NCBI GenBank assembly: GCA_027596075.1
Contig: JADGJC010000016.1
Span: forward strand, 62,001 to 126,000
Origin: Rhizophlyctis rosea
Taxonomy: Eukaryota > Chytridiomycota > Chytridiomycetes > Rhizophlyctidales > Rhizophlyctidaceae
Direction of reading: 5' to 3'
Length of the DNA: 64,000 nt
Made by a program: the position numbers and the translations under genes
In this document: piece after piece, positions 43,409-54,426 of the stretch
Layout of the letters: each line of letters begins with the position of its first letter
How positions within the stretch are numbered: position 1 is the stretch's first letter
Notes under the pieces: model-generated
The model's database searches: none
Told to the model about the DNA's origin: nothing
Seen by the model: only the letters and a program-made list of their open reading frames with translations

Positions 43409-45246
43409 ATGTCTAACATTCAGCGCTCGCTTTCGAAAGCTTTGTATCGGGCGCGTAAGGGCGGCGACACCTTACTTCTACGCCCTGCCTCTCTGTCCCT
43501 CCCAGCTGCAGCAAGACTGAACCATCGCCCTCACGTTCAAAGTAAGCTTGTCCTGTAACAAGCATCAACATAATAACCCAGCTCACAACGTCTACCAGGC
43601 CGGCCAATGTCCGCTGGCGCGCCCGCTCCAGCGACTTCGAGTGTTTCGTTTCCCTGTCTCGACCGGCACGCGGAGCGGGAGCGGTCACTCGACGGCGGCC
43701 CAGAACCCGCTTATGATAAGATCGTGTCTGGATATTCTATATACAAGCACACTCAGCCCTTCCGTTTCATCCATGGTGGCCAGCTGCCAGAATTCCAAAT
43801 TGCCTACGAGACTTGGGGGAAGCTCAATGCCAACAAAGATAATGCGATTCTGTTGCATACTGGTCTGAGTGCCAGCAGCCACGCGAAAAGTCATGGGAAA
43901 AACACAGCACCAGGCTGGTGGGAGAAGTTTATTGGTACGCTTCACTCGTTCTTGCAAATTGAACAGTCTGATAACCAATGTGGAACAGGCCCAGGATACC
44001 CAATTGACACGGACAAATTCTTCGTGATTTGTACGAACGTTCTCGGGGGGTGTTATGGATCTACTGGTCCAAGCAGCGTCGATCCGGTGGACGGGGAACG
44101 ATATGCGACGCGGTTTCCGATGATTACTATTTTCGACATGATACGAGCGCAGTTCCACCTGTTGGATGATCTTGGAATCAAGAAGTTGCATGCTAGTGTT
44201 GGCGCGTCTATGGGTGGGATGCAGGTTAGCGTCGTGATTGGTATTCTGTCTCAAGAATCAAACGAAGACTGACGTCACCTTTCAGTCATTGGCAGCTGCT
44301 GCATTGTTTCCTGATCGTGTGGGCAGAGTTGTCTCGATTTCGGCAGCCGCCAGATCACACCCGTATTCTATTGCATTGCGACACACTCAACGGCAAGGTA
44401 TGGTGATTACGCCAGTTCCATATGAGTGGTATACTCACCATTGCATTTAGTATTGATGGCGGATCCTAATTGGAAGAGCGGCTTCTACTATAAGGGCATC
44501 CCTCCCCATGTCGGAATGAAGGTGGGCTTGCTTTAATATTGACAGGAGTCATCCAGGTTCCTCAACACACATATTTAGCTGGCTCGTCAAATTGCAACGG
44601 TGACGTACCGGTCTGGACCAGAATGGGAGCAACGATTTGGCCGAAAACGCGCAAATCCTGAACAACCGCCCGCCCTTTGCCCGGATTTCTTGATTGAGAC
44701 ATATTTAGATCATCAAGTAATGTCGCATATGTTCTTTGAGCAGGCTTCGGCAGTGACTGACCGTTGATTTTCGCATCTGGTTGTTAGGGAGAACGCTTCT
44801 GTTTGCAATACGACCCCAATTCTCTTTTGTACATTTCGAAAGCAATGGATATGTTTGATATGAGTTACCCCTTGCCGACAGATCCAAATCTCGCTCCTGC
44901 TGACTCACATACAAAATCAACGGACCCTTCGTGCCCACCTAGAACTCCACCCGCAGAAATCGCCGACATCAAGAAGCCTCACCTGTCGACTGCTTCTGAA
45001 GAACGCTTGGCGTTGATCAAGGGAATGTCGGGCATCACCATGCCAACATTAGTTTTAGGCGTACAATCGGATATCTTGTTCCCATACTGGCAACAAAAAG
45101 AGATAGCGGAGTGCTTACGGGAGGCGGGAAACAAGTCCGTCACATATTACGAGCTAGATGCCATTTACGGCCATGATACCTTCCTTATTGATCTAGTAAA
45201 CATAGGTGGTGCCGTGAAAGGACATCTGGAGAACGTTGCAGCTTAG
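43409..45246 (+). CDS. Homoserine/serine O-acetyltransferase, MetX family
   Basis: Alpha/beta-hydrolase that acetylates homoserine (MET2-type) or serine (CYS2-type). The first exon ([19 protein letters not shown]) looks like a mitochondrial presequence, favouring the CYS2-like branch. The core reads [28 protein letters not shown] and [19 protein letters not shown] across a 54-nt in-frame intron at about 43935-43988. [13 protein letters not shown] and the nucleophile elbow [10 protein letters not shown] follow, then [16 protein letters not shown]. The C-terminal [16 protein letters not shown] (acid) and YGHDTFLID (His) complete the triad. Six or more exons. Confidence 0.87.
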
Positions 45247-45506
45247 ATAGATAGTATCTCGTGTAAATAGTTCATAGAAGTAGCCATTTGTATATATTGA
45301 GAATATTCGCAGCGCATGCCAACGTGGTCAAAATGTCGACTAGTTGTGGGGTGCATTGATTGGCACATCCCACCCAAATGATACACGATGCCGGATTCGT
45401 ACAAGAGAGAGTTGTATTATACACTATCATACATCATGGAAACAACAACTAAGCAAAACGTGCAAAATTCCTGGTGACCATAGGTCATGTGCCTACAAAG
45501 GGCAGC

Positions 45507-46067
45507 TCAGTAGCCGCCGCCAACGTTGCCCGCTCCGTAGCGCTCGTCGGCCAACTGGTGGGCTTGAGCGATCGCTTGCTGCTTGGCCTTCTCGCGGTCG
45601 AGCCAGTCAATGCCTTTGGTTTCGAAGAGCTACGATGTGCGATGACCCAAAGTAAATAAACAAAGATCGATGATAGCAGACCGGGAAATCTGGAAAGCGA
45701 ATTGCATACCTTGTCAGTCTCAGCGGCAGCAAAGCCGGCCAACAGCTCCTTCATCATCTGATGGCTGGGAGGTTGACCGTTGGCGGCGACGTGGGACTCG
45801 TAGGCCTTCATGGCTTCGAAGCCGGCGGCACCGGCGATGACTGGAAGCAGCAAATGAGTCAAAAGGTATCAACGGACATGGGCACGGGAGATACATACTC
45901 TCGTGCGTCCAGGAGGACTTGTGGTGTTCTTGGACGTTCTGAGTGTTGTAGCTGGAGAAAGGGGATCAGCAACGATGAAAGTGTGTTCGGTATGCAAGAT
46001 TGGCTTACACTTCATTGTTGACGCGTTCAGCGTGGTCACCACCGAGGAGGTTTTCGAAGAAGCCCAT
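45507..46067 (-). CDS. CipC-like small stress/antibiotic-response protein
   Basis: About 113 aa in four exons. MGFFENLLGGDHAERVNNE is followed by VYNTQNVQEHHKSSWTHEIIAGAAGFEAMKAYE, the hallmark of the fungal CipC family. LLAGFAAAETDKLFETKG and DREKAKQQAIAQAHQ come next, and the tail ends GGGY. CipC was named for induction by concanamycin in Aspergillus; related proteins rise during stress, but their biochemical role is unknown. It is cytosolic by absence of targeting signals. The upstream region has a TATA box and stress-type elements. Confidence 0.88.
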
Positions 46068-46183
46068 GATTGTGTGTGATATATGTGAAGTGAGTGGTTG
46101 GTGGTTTGGGAATGGGGTGTTGAGCTTTAGGGTGTTGAAGTCACGTATGGAACAGCGCAGTTTTGGGGAAGGGATGCTGATCC

Positions 46184-46191
46184 TTTTTATA
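46184..46191 (-). promoter_or_regulatory. TATA box of CipC-like gene
   Basis: TATAAAAA on the minus strand, about 117 bp upstream of the ATG. A plausible spacing for a strong, inducible fungal promoter. Confidence 0.6.
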
Positions 46192-46203
46192 GATTCGATA
46201 AAA

Positions 46204-46223
46204 CCCCTCAATCACCCGAGGGG
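46204..46223 (-). promoter_or_regulatory. Paired stress-response-element-like sites
   Basis: CCCCT at 46204-46208 and AGGGG at 46219-46223 are inverted copies of the STRE core, just upstream of the TATA box. STRE use in this organism is not known. Confidence 0.35.
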
Positions 46224-46628
46224 AAAACGCCAACGTCAGGGGGTGCGGTTCCCCCCACACGTCATGTTAACGCTACCACCACGGCCAAGGTCGCGACTCG
46301 GTCAATCGGTCCCCATAAGGACGACTGAGAGCTCTGATTGGCCCTTTCTTCACTCCGCAATCTGCTCCTCTCACGAACGTTCTGTGAACTTGAAGAGGAA
46401 TCCGCTGATCGGAGGGCGCAGAATTGTGGCAGTGGTGGAATTTTCCATTTTCGCGCGTCGCGGTTGTGACCGACTTTGGATCGTTCTGCCAAGAACCCGA
46501 TCTGTTCCATTGTGGCTTGGCGATTGCCTCCCATTTCCTTGAACGAACGGCCCAGGGGGCGCAAACAAAAACCATTATTCAAATAGGTATGTACATGCCA
46601 GGCACCATAAGGAACTACTCCTATTATA

Positions 46629-48514
46629 CTATACAAATACTTCAATAGCATCCGATACATCGCCCCATCCGGCCCCGTTCCCAGCTTTTACCCTATACCT
46701 CACCAGCCCCGTTCCATTCGCAACGGTATCATCCTTGAAAATAGCCTTCCCTGCCGGCACGTTATCAGCGACTTCTGCAATTTGCGCAAAAGACCCCTTC
46801 TCCCCAATCGCCCTCTCTATCGCATATTGACTTGCACCGGTCGATCCCCGCCATCTGAGCGATGTGGAATTTGTTTGCAGCAGGAACGGTGCAAGCGGCG
46901 GCGTCTCCGCCGCAACCGTGTAATTCGTCAGAGCATTCAACCTAGCTGCATAGTCCCTGACCAATGTGGTTACCTCCACTTCATCACCCCCGAATCCCAT
47001 TGCCGCTTTGAACCCCGGATGGTGGTACGCCTTATATCCATTCATCTCTTCGTGTGTATAAAAACCTCCGTCCCGACTATGAAAACGCAAACTCCACACT
47101 AACGCGCCCATCGCTGTGGCCGGTCCGTTCACAACCTCTTCCAACATTCCTCGGATTGCAGGTACAGAAGCTAAGCCAGCTTCTCCCACCAGGAATGCCT
47201 TTCCATGTGATGCCGCGGTATGAACATCGGAACGAAGGCGAGGGCCAAGAGGCGGGTTTGCGAGTCGGAAGAGGATGATGAAGGCTATCAGGGCAACGAA
47301 AATGATGAGGAGAAGGGCGAAGATCATAATGGTGAGAGTGCGGAGTCTGCTGATCATTCCGGCGGAACGTGTCGGAGATTCGACGGCAACAGATGAGGTT
47401 GAGGAGTTTGGAGTTGACGACATGAGCTTCAATTGGGTTTGTTCCTAGGGGGAAGTGCTATGATTAATTATGTCCATGCCATTTGACAACAGCAAAGGGC
47501 TACCTTTTTTGATTCGCAAACATAAGACCGCAGCCAGAACAATCGTCTTGGTGCCATGACAGCCACCACAATGAGCGCCAGCGTGACAACCGCGAGAATG
47601 CTCAAAATTCCCACACCAGCCCATTCGCCTGGAGAAATATCTGGGAATCCCTCAGGGTAATAATGGTTCGAAATGATATCTATGTTGGGATCGCTCAAAA
47701 CCTCCATTGGCCACCCGACCTTCCCATATGTGCCGTCCACCACCAAGTGATTTTGATCGATGCTTTTGATATGATTTGCTAACGAAGTCGTCCAATTGTG
47801 CGGTGGCGGATCGTTTCCACATTTGAGCTCGTTTCCCGTTTCCCATGCCAAAATCGCCGGATCATCCTTATATGTCCGTCCAGAGATGGTATTATTTCTC
47901 TCTATGACTGCCCGCACAATTTGGAAGAAGTTTTGTCGAATGGTAGGAGAGGTGTAGAAATGACCTGGATCCGAGTGCCCGTGTAAATTCACAAAGCTCT
48001 CTACTCCACCCCACCATTCCCAATGGTCGATGAACGGGATAATAAGGCGAACGTTCAACGACGAGGCGATAGCTATTGCTCTGTCCAGCGCAACGAAAAA
48101 CGGTTCGTTGAGAGCTAACGTCACGTTGTCAGTTCCGAGGTTTGATGTGGCAATAATGTGCCGTGCGGGTATAGAGGAGGTATTGTCGGCTTTTTTCTGG
48201 ACGCTGAGGCAATAGATGCGGGTGACTCGCCCTCCAATTTGGGCGATAGAATGGAGGCCGTCAGTTTGCTCATGTTCGGTGGGCAGAGTCCAAGGGTTCG
48301 GGCCATCTTCTATGAGGTGAAGGTTCGGTACGTTGTAGGAGATGAAACGGAATGGGTGGGATGTCATAGGTTCAACAAGGGTGCCGTCTTTGAGAGTGAT
48401 GAAGGGTAATGGTATTGGGGGGAGGGTGTTGGTGGGACCAGGCGCTGCGGAGGTTGGACCTCCTGGAGTGGAAGTGGGAGTAGGCGACGTGCCATTCGGA
48501 AAGTTTGTTGACAT
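46629..48514 (-). CDS. Membrane-anchored GH5-type glycoside hydrolase (mannanase-like) split by two TM helices
   Basis: Exons 48514-47504 and 47444-46629 join in frame to 608 aa. The N-terminus is Pro/Thr/Ser-rich without a signal peptide. The barrel reads FRFISYNVPNLHLIED, IGGRVTRIYCLSVQ, LIIPFIDHWEWWGG and DPAILAWETGNELKCG (acid/base Glu after Asn), then DIISNHYYPEGFPDISPG. At that point come two hydrophobic helices, VGILSILAVVTLALIVVAVM and LTIMIFALLLIIFVALIAFI, separated by a Ser-rich loop. The fold then resumes with GKAFLVGEAGLA (nucleophile Glu) and GALVWSLRFHSRDGG. A fibronectin-like end (RWRGSTGASQYAIERA...) closes it. A missing upstream signal exon is possible (48517-48828 opens with LYWSFVVLALLLLGC). 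Confidence 0.82.
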
Positions 48515-49323
48515 TTTCAGCGACTGCCTTCCTCAGAGAGAGAAGCAAGTTGAAAGCTGAGTAGTTGGTTGGTTTGCGAATTCATGTGTCGCATTTGTTG
48601 GGAAGAAAGCTGTTGCTGACATGACATGGAGGTTGGCGTGAGCGGCGGCGGCGCTTCCACATGAATGACCGTTTCACAATCCAATTCCAGCCATGTGGCG
48701 GTGCGCAGTGCTGCGCATTCAATTTCATTCCCCTTTTCAGTGCAATAAACCATTTCAGTGTGCAAGACGTGTTGGCATCCAAGTAGTAAGAGGGCTAAAA
48801 CGACAAAGGACCAATAGAGTAAACACAACTAGCCATAACGACCTATAGATACATTGTGTGGACATAGAGCTCACTAAACATTGGGAGAAAGGACTCTCAT
48901 ATGAATTCCTCTGTGAATGGCAGAGAAGATTACTAGGATTGGAAAATGATAAAGCAAATTACACAATGCAGCAGTCTTGTGTAAGTAAACAGACTTCGAA
49001 CTTTGTTTCCTCCGTGACCGTTCATCGCATTGATTTATCCGTTTGCCACTCGGACATCAAAACTCCAAACCCCTGGGCGGTGAATGCAGGCGCAAGAAGG
49101 GCAAGCCGTAAAGTCACACAGCGGAAGGGACTGAACACAGGAAGTCCCACGCGTTCCTCCATCGACCTCCGAAGCCGGTGTTGTGTCATCCATCACCTTC
49201 TCTACCAAAAAAACCAGCCAACAGAATGAGTATAAAGCAATCACTTGCTGCATGCTCACCCCATCTATTCATTCTGCTAGTTGTAAGATCATGCTAACTG
49301 AATTCATCTCCAACCACGACACC
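48515..49323. other. Divergent region (glycosidase / methyltransferase)
   Basis: 809 bp. A minus frame at 48517-48828 begins with a hydrophobic leader and ends just before the glycosidase ATG; it may be an unspliced upstream exon of that gene, but no convincing donor/acceptor pair was found. Nothing else is supported. Confidence 0.4.
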
Positions 49324-50501
49324 ATGGGCATCTGCCAGTCCTCCGATTCCCCGGCGGCTGAAATCAAAATCTCAACCTCCATGACACAGACTTCTGATGA
49401 TACCGCCCGCTCCCGCGGTGATTCTTTCAAGTATGACACCGCTGGTCGCCGCATCCACGCCGACTTCACCCCCCTCTCCGAAGATGCCGTGCCTTCCGAC
49501 AAACTTTACATCCTCCCCAACGACGATGAGGAGATGGACCGCCTTCACTTACAGCATTACGCCATACGGCTACTCTTTGGATCGAACTTTTCCGCGCCAG
49601 CGACGAAATTCCTGAGCGAACCAGGTACCAAGAGGAAAGTGCTAGACTTGGCATGCGGAAGCGGAATTTGGGCGTTCGAGGTGAGAAAGATGTGTTTCCA
49701 TAACTTCTTGGGACTCTGCTGAACATGATGCCACTCTGGGCCACCCAATCTCAGATGGCCACCGCGTTCCCCACCTGCCATGTCACCGGCATCGACATTT
49801 CCCCCGTGCAGCCCTCAACTGTAAAGCCCAAAAATGTCGAATTCCTGGTTGGCGATCTGACGAATGTACCTCTTCCATTCCCTGACGCTGCTTTCGACTT
49901 CGTCCACATGGGCCTGGTCTTTCTAGCTCTGCGCGCCGAGTTCTGGCCGGTCTTGATCAAGGAGATTGTTCGCATTGTGAAGCCGGGCGGATGGATCGAA
50001 TTGATGGAACCCAGCAATATCGTGTTTCAAGGACAAACACGGGTACCAAACCTTGCCCGAATGAGTATGTTTTGAGCAGTTGGCTCACTGTCATGCATTG
50101 ACCTTTATCAATCATGAATTGACATGCCGTGGTCCCTTCTCTCAGTGATCGAAGGACAGCAAGCTCGCGGCATCGACGTACATGTCGCGTCCAAGTTGCA
50201 GGATTACCTTTCCTCTCAATCGCCCATGACGGAAGTTCAAGTTGTCACAAAAGAGCTCCACATGAAAGCAGATCCGACCAATAAGGATAGTGTGCGTCTA
50301 GCACGCATGATGGCAGAAGATGGAACCGCTGCTCTCTCAGGACTAAAGGCTGCATTTGTTGCAAAGGGAGTTTGTAAGGAGGAAGAGTATGATACAATCG
50401 TGCGGGAGCATATTCGGGAGGTCGCAGAAGGAGGGCATGTCGTCTACTGGACAAGGTGTTTCGGCAGAAAGGCGGATGGGCCGCCAGTAGGGACACATTA
50501 G
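49324..50501 (+). CDS. SAM-dependent methyltransferase with possible N-myristoylation signal
   Basis: Exons 49324-49680, 49755-50064 and 50146-50501 give 340 aa. The start at 49324 sits in caccATGG and yields MGICQSSD, which fits the MGxxxS N-myristoylation rule, with Cys4 as a possible palmitoylation site. After a low-complexity leader the class I methyltransferase fold begins: KVLDLACGSGIWAFE (motif I), VTGIDISP (motif II), FDFVHMGLVF and IVRIVKPGGWIELMEPSN (motif III). The C-terminal third is typical of fungal LaeA/UMTA-like enzymes. The substrate is unknown. Upstream in-frame ATGs (49183, 49292) would hide Gly2 and lack a good context. Confidence 0.8.
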
Positions 50502-50646
50502 TGCAGCGACGACCGTTGATCATAGACCTTAGATGTGTGACATAAATCTCAGCTGCCATGGTGATATGTGGGGCTGTGTCTGGAGCCCGCGAGTATGATT
50601 CGCTCTTTTTTTGCCGTCCTCATGAGAGCACACAAAACAAAAAACT

Positions 50647-51951
50647 TTGGTATTAACCCAACTGGCCAGTTGCATGGTGGTACAGTCACGCATGCTCCAA
50701 CTTCGCAACCACCGCCGCGATCGGGAACACCACCCCTCACCAACACATCTCAGCTCCCCCAGATGCTTCACCCCCCAAATGATCCCCCAAAATAACGGCA
50801 CCAACCTCCGCCGTCTTTATCAACACCGCCAATTACCCTTTCCGTTCTGCTCGCACAGTATTTGGCAAACATGGCACCACAATTGGTTGCTGGTCGCTTT
50901 TATCAGGTTTTTGCTCTCAAGGGTAGGCATGTTGCAAATCTCTGTTTGCGATACACTCAAGAAAATCTCTCCATTGTTGTCTCAACTTCTGGACGTCCCA
51001 ATAAACCCGGACCCCACTGAAGTTGTCAGAGTTACAGAAGAAACGCCCATTCATGCGTCAAGCGGTGGGGTAATCGAACCGCACTACGCTTTCCTTGCCT
51101 CTTACGACCCAACCACATCGGTCGGGATCGTGTTCCTGGGCACCGGATTGCCACCACCACCAGAGGTCCGCTATCGCTACGCAGTGGTTGCCGCACCAGC
51201 CGAAAGTAGGGTACCGCCATCATTGACGACAACACCACCCTACGCCTTTACCAAGCCCATCTACCTCAATTTCACGCATCCCCTTCGAGTTCGCCTCCAT
51301 CTCCTAGTGAGAAGTTGCAAGCATTTTGCAAAGACAGACTCTCAACTTCCAATTGCTCCGCCGCCCAACCTCCCTGCCTTTGAAATCCCTATCATTGCAA
51401 CTGAGAGTGTAGCGACAATTTTTTCTCACGAATCCGAATTGACCTTCTGTGCTCTTCACCAAGCATATTATAGCTGTAGACGGAGCAGCACTGAGGGGGT
51501 TGGTGCCGACGGTGGAGGAGGAGCGTGTGGGAGCGGTGATGGGGTTGCGGGAGCTAGCGCGGTGGCAGGCGATGGTGGGCACGGAGGCGACAAATGCAAT
51601 ACCAAACTCTCCGTGGATACCTCAACGTTGCTCTACCCTCACATCCGTGTTCCCCATCCTGACACTGAGTCCGTCAAATCACCAGCAACATCAGAAGCCC
51701 CTTACGGGAAAATAGGTCCTTTCCGGATAGGTTACGATATTCCATCACATACAGGGGAGCCAGAGGAAGAGGTGGAAGAATCAGGTGTACGCTTTTTGGC
51801 CGGTGTGGTCGATGGAGACTTGGAGTTGTTAGAAATGGGGGTTAATGTAAGGGGTATGTTTGGCAGCTCTTTGCCAAGCGTCTCCACGTCGTCTCCACCC
51901 CCGCCCCCTCTTGCCTGGGCCATGTTCAAAAAGTTCATAGCAGGCTTTTGA
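50647..51951 (+). CDS. Unrecognised open frame with Pro- and Gly-rich segments
   Basis: 434-codon frame without clear family resemblance. It is Pro/Thr-rich in the middle and has a Gly-rich stretch around 51500-51590. The C-terminal part (GKIGPFRIGYDIPSH, VRFLAGVVDGDLELLEMGV) has the most protein-like composition. The start is uncertain; the 5' 300 bp may be non-coding or carry an intron. Competing frames in the same region (MAPQLVAGRFYQVFALKG... at about 50871) also look partly protein-like, so the true gene may be a spliced product of several frames. No function is assigned. Confidence 0.3.
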   Translation: MVLTQLASCMVVQSRMLQLRNHRRDREHHPSPTHLSSPRCFTPQMIPQNNGTNLRRLYQHRQLPFPFCSHSIWQTWHHNWLLVAFIRFLLSRVGMLQISVCDTLKKISPLLSQLLDVPINPDPTEVVRVTEETPIHASSGGVIEPHYAFLASYDPTTSVGIVFLGTGLPPPPEVRYRYAVVAAPAESRVPPSLTTTPPYAFTKPIYLNFTHPLRVRLHLLVRSCKHFAKTDSQLPIAPPPNLPAFEIPIIATESVATIFSHESELTFCALHQAYYSCRRSSTEGVGADGGGGACGSGDGVAGASAVAGDGGHGGDKCNTKLSVDTSTLLYPHIRVPHPDTESVKSPATSEAPYGKIGPFRIGYDIPSHTGEPEEEVEESGVRFLAGVVDGDLELLEMGVNVRGMFGSSLPSVSTSSPPPPPLAWAMFKKFIAGF

Positions 51952-52423
51952 AGTGACTTCGTTGTTATTTCCGTTCATCAGGTTCTGCCAGAGCTTGCCT
52001 ACAGGTTAATGGGGACTCATGAACCTTGTATGGCCACCATACCCATTGAAATGCGGGAAATATCGTTCACTGGAGGAGGTATTTTGGCCGAAAGGTCGTA
52101 TAATAGATTGGTGAAGAAGGAAAGGTAGAGTAGCGACGACAGTTGTCCATAAGAGTTCAGATATCGGAGAGGGAATGGTGCATGGGAAGATGTCGCTGTG
52201 ATATGGGCATGTCTCAGCATGTCTCGACCCTTCGAGTCAATCTCCACTGCTTTCGCCGTTTTCATGACGAGGTAATTCGCTGCTGCCTGCACTCGAGTGA
52301 CCTCTCCCAAGCCTGACAAAACAAATTGGATCCACGACAGAACCAGCTGGGGAAACAGTAAACACAAACCACCTGGAGACCCACAGTGCATTTCTAACAA
52401 TTCTAATTGACATGCTCCAAAAT
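51952..52423. other. Convergent spacer upstream of p24 3' end
   Basis: 472 bp. A 127-codon minus frame (52017-52400) is open but unrecognised and was not accepted. Confidence 0.4.
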
Positions 52424-53213
52424 CTACACTCTTGCCTTCCCGCTCTTATTGAAGAAGGTCTGAATCAAGAACACCTGGCACAAAGCCGTAGCAACAATCA
52501 ACACACTCTCCCCCGACGCAAACCAAAAGATCCGGTTCTCAGTACTCTTCACCGTACTAAAATTCCGGTTCTCCCTCGTCCTGAAATGCTTCTGCATCCT
52601 CTGAATATTATGCACCTCCAACTGGATCCTAGCTATGGTATCCTCCATGGACTCCACGTCCTTCTTCACCGCTTCTTTGGCTTTGGAAGACACGTCGGGC
52701 AGGGTGGAGGAGTGGGTTTCGTGTTCGACGGTGATGTCGAAGTCGACGAGTTTTTCGACGAAAGTGGACATGACGTTTGAGAAGCAGAAGGTGTATTCGC
52801 CAGCTTCGTTGGAGGAGAAGACGTAGTCGCCTTGGCGTTCTTTGTGGCCATTTAGAACAATGTTGTTTTTGGGATCTAGGACTTCGTAGTCGATGTCGAA
52901 GTTGCCGCCTGACTGGACCTATATAGGGTACAATTGAGGTTACACGTTGATGGAAGAAGGCTTTACAGCCACTATCCGTGCGCCAATATCGGGTTTGGCG
53001 AGCAGCCAAAGCGTCTTTGATACATACCGCAAAGTAGAACGCAACCTTCTCTCCCTGCCGTTCAGCGTTGGTATAGAAACACGCTCGCTCATGAGGTTGC
53101 ATGCGGTAGGTGAGGGTAACTGCTGTTGCAGATTGGGTGAAAAAGCACAAGGCAAGCAGCAGTGCTGCCAAGAAAGTTGTTTGCGCCATGGCTGGCCGTC
53201 TTCGTCGCTCCAT
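52424..53213 (-). CDS. p24-family cargo receptor (EMP24/GP25L, GOLD domain)
   Basis: Cycles between ER and Golgi in COPII/COPI vesicles. Exons 53213-53028 and 52918-52424 give 226 aa. After a basic start (MERRRRPAM) comes a signal peptide (TTFLAALLLALCFFTQSATA). The GOLD domain includes MQPHERACFYTNAERQGEKVAFYFAV and GEYTFCFSN; its Cys pair is typical of p24s. A coiled coil (VESMEDTIARIQLEVHNIQRMQKHFRTREN) leads to one TM helix (ESVLIVATALCQVFLIQTFF) and a short tail, NKSGKARV. The tail has the aromatic FF sorting pair but no KKxx. The subfamily looks gamma/Erp-like. Confidence 0.92.
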
Positions 53214-53428
53214 GCTAATGCTGATGTTAGTGCAGATGAGATTGTGGGAAGCAGCCGAGCGGAGTGTGGGGTTGATGAGCTGGCAAGCTGGTGGCTGATG
53301 GCGTGAGTGGCTGCCCACTGTTGCAAGCCCCCATGCTGCATACGCCACAGTCTTGACTCTTGAGGACTTGCAAGCTCACCCCACCAACTTTTTCCCAGTC
53401 CAAAAATAACACAACCCCCAATACCAAA

Positions 53429-54292
53429 ATGTCTGAAACCAACCGCCCTCCAAACCCACCCACCGATTCCGATGACGACGAACCCCTCACCCTTTCCTCT
53501 TCAACCCTAGCCGCCCTTCAGTCATTCCTCACCGAAAAGCAACAAGCTGACGAGCGGTTCGAACGTCTTCGGGCAACAGCCCATGACGAAGCGGACGCCG
53601 CAGCTGAGGAAGCCGAGTCCGCACGGACCCAAGAAGAGCTGGCAGCGCTGAGCATGGACGACTTCGGCGAAGACTGGCAGCTCAGTCAATTCTGGTATGA
53701 CGAGGCAACAGCTTCGAAGTTGGCAAAGGAGGCGGTGGAGCAGACCAAGGACGGAGACGCTATTGTTTGTGTCAGTGCACCCACCGCTTTCGTAGCTTTG
53801 AAGGTGCCTATTAACTTCAGCACTACTTCATGCATGACGCGCTGCAAGAGCCTCAACTGACGTCTCATCATTGTTTAGAAACTAAATCCCCCTAAACGCC
53901 GCATCGTCCTTCTGGAATTCGACCGCCGCTTCGACGTCTTCTCCCGAGATTTTGTTTTCTTCGATTACAACAAACCCACAGAACTCGACGAACGAAACGG
54001 TAGTCGACCATTGCACCAACAATTCGACTTCATCATCGCCGATCCGCCGTTCCTTAGCAATGAGTGTTGGGAGAAGACGGCACAAACCGTCCGCTGGTTG
54101 TCCAAACCCTCCGAACCAGACACTGAAGGGCTGGGGTCCAAACTACTGGTCTGCACGGGGCAAGTCATGGCAAGCAAGGTGGAGACGGAGCTGGGGGCAA
54201 AAGAAACCACATTCCATCCAGCCCACCGCAATGGTCTATCAAACGAGTTCCGTTGTTACGCAAACTATAATAGTACTTTCGCTTTCCCATAG
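53429..54292 (+). CDS. EFM5: eEF1A lysine methyltransferase (EFM5/EEF1AKMT1 type)
   Basis: Exons 53429-53803 and 53879-54292 give 262 aa. The N-terminal part is acidic with a coiled segment (AALQSFLTEKQQADERF). Then comes DDFGEDWQLSQFWYDEATASKLAKE, the characteristic N6AMT2-family block. After the intron, RIVLLEFDRRFDVF, the DPPF motif in FIIADPPFLSNECW (SAM/substrate pocket of the 7-beta-strand group) and LVCTGQVMA follow, then LSNEFRCYANY. The family methylates eEF1A near Lys79. The DPPF motif historically suggested DNA methylation, but protein methylation is the established activity. Confidence 0.9.
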
Positions 54293-54426
54293 TCTCCATT
54301 TTCCGTCGTTCCAGATTGCTAGCTATTGAACTTCAATCCAGACCATTCTTCTATTAGTTTGATATTTTCAATAATACCTGAATCCGTCAATGTACATCAC
54401 GTCATCACTCCCACCCACGACACGTC

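Larger units (their letters stand above)
46068..46628. other. CipC-like gene promoter region
   Basis: 561 bp between the CipC-like start and the glycosidase 3' end. It contains a TATA box (46184-46191) and two STRE-like pentamers (46204-46208, 46219-46223). No further gene was accepted. Confidence 0.5.

Noticed and set aside
43921..43990. 18-residue insertion in the MetX-family enzyme ([12 protein letters not shown]...)
   Set aside because: It is a 54-nt in-frame GT-AG intron; removing it restores the conserved [14 protein letters not shown].
48517..48828. Separate small membrane protein upstream of the glycosidase
   Set aside because: Starts with a hydrophobic leader but ends immediately before the glycosidase ATG. 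It may be an upstream exon, but no good splice pair was found, so neither call is supported.
52017..52400. 127-codon minus frame downstream of p24
   Set aside because: No similarity recognised; probably 3' flanking sequence.
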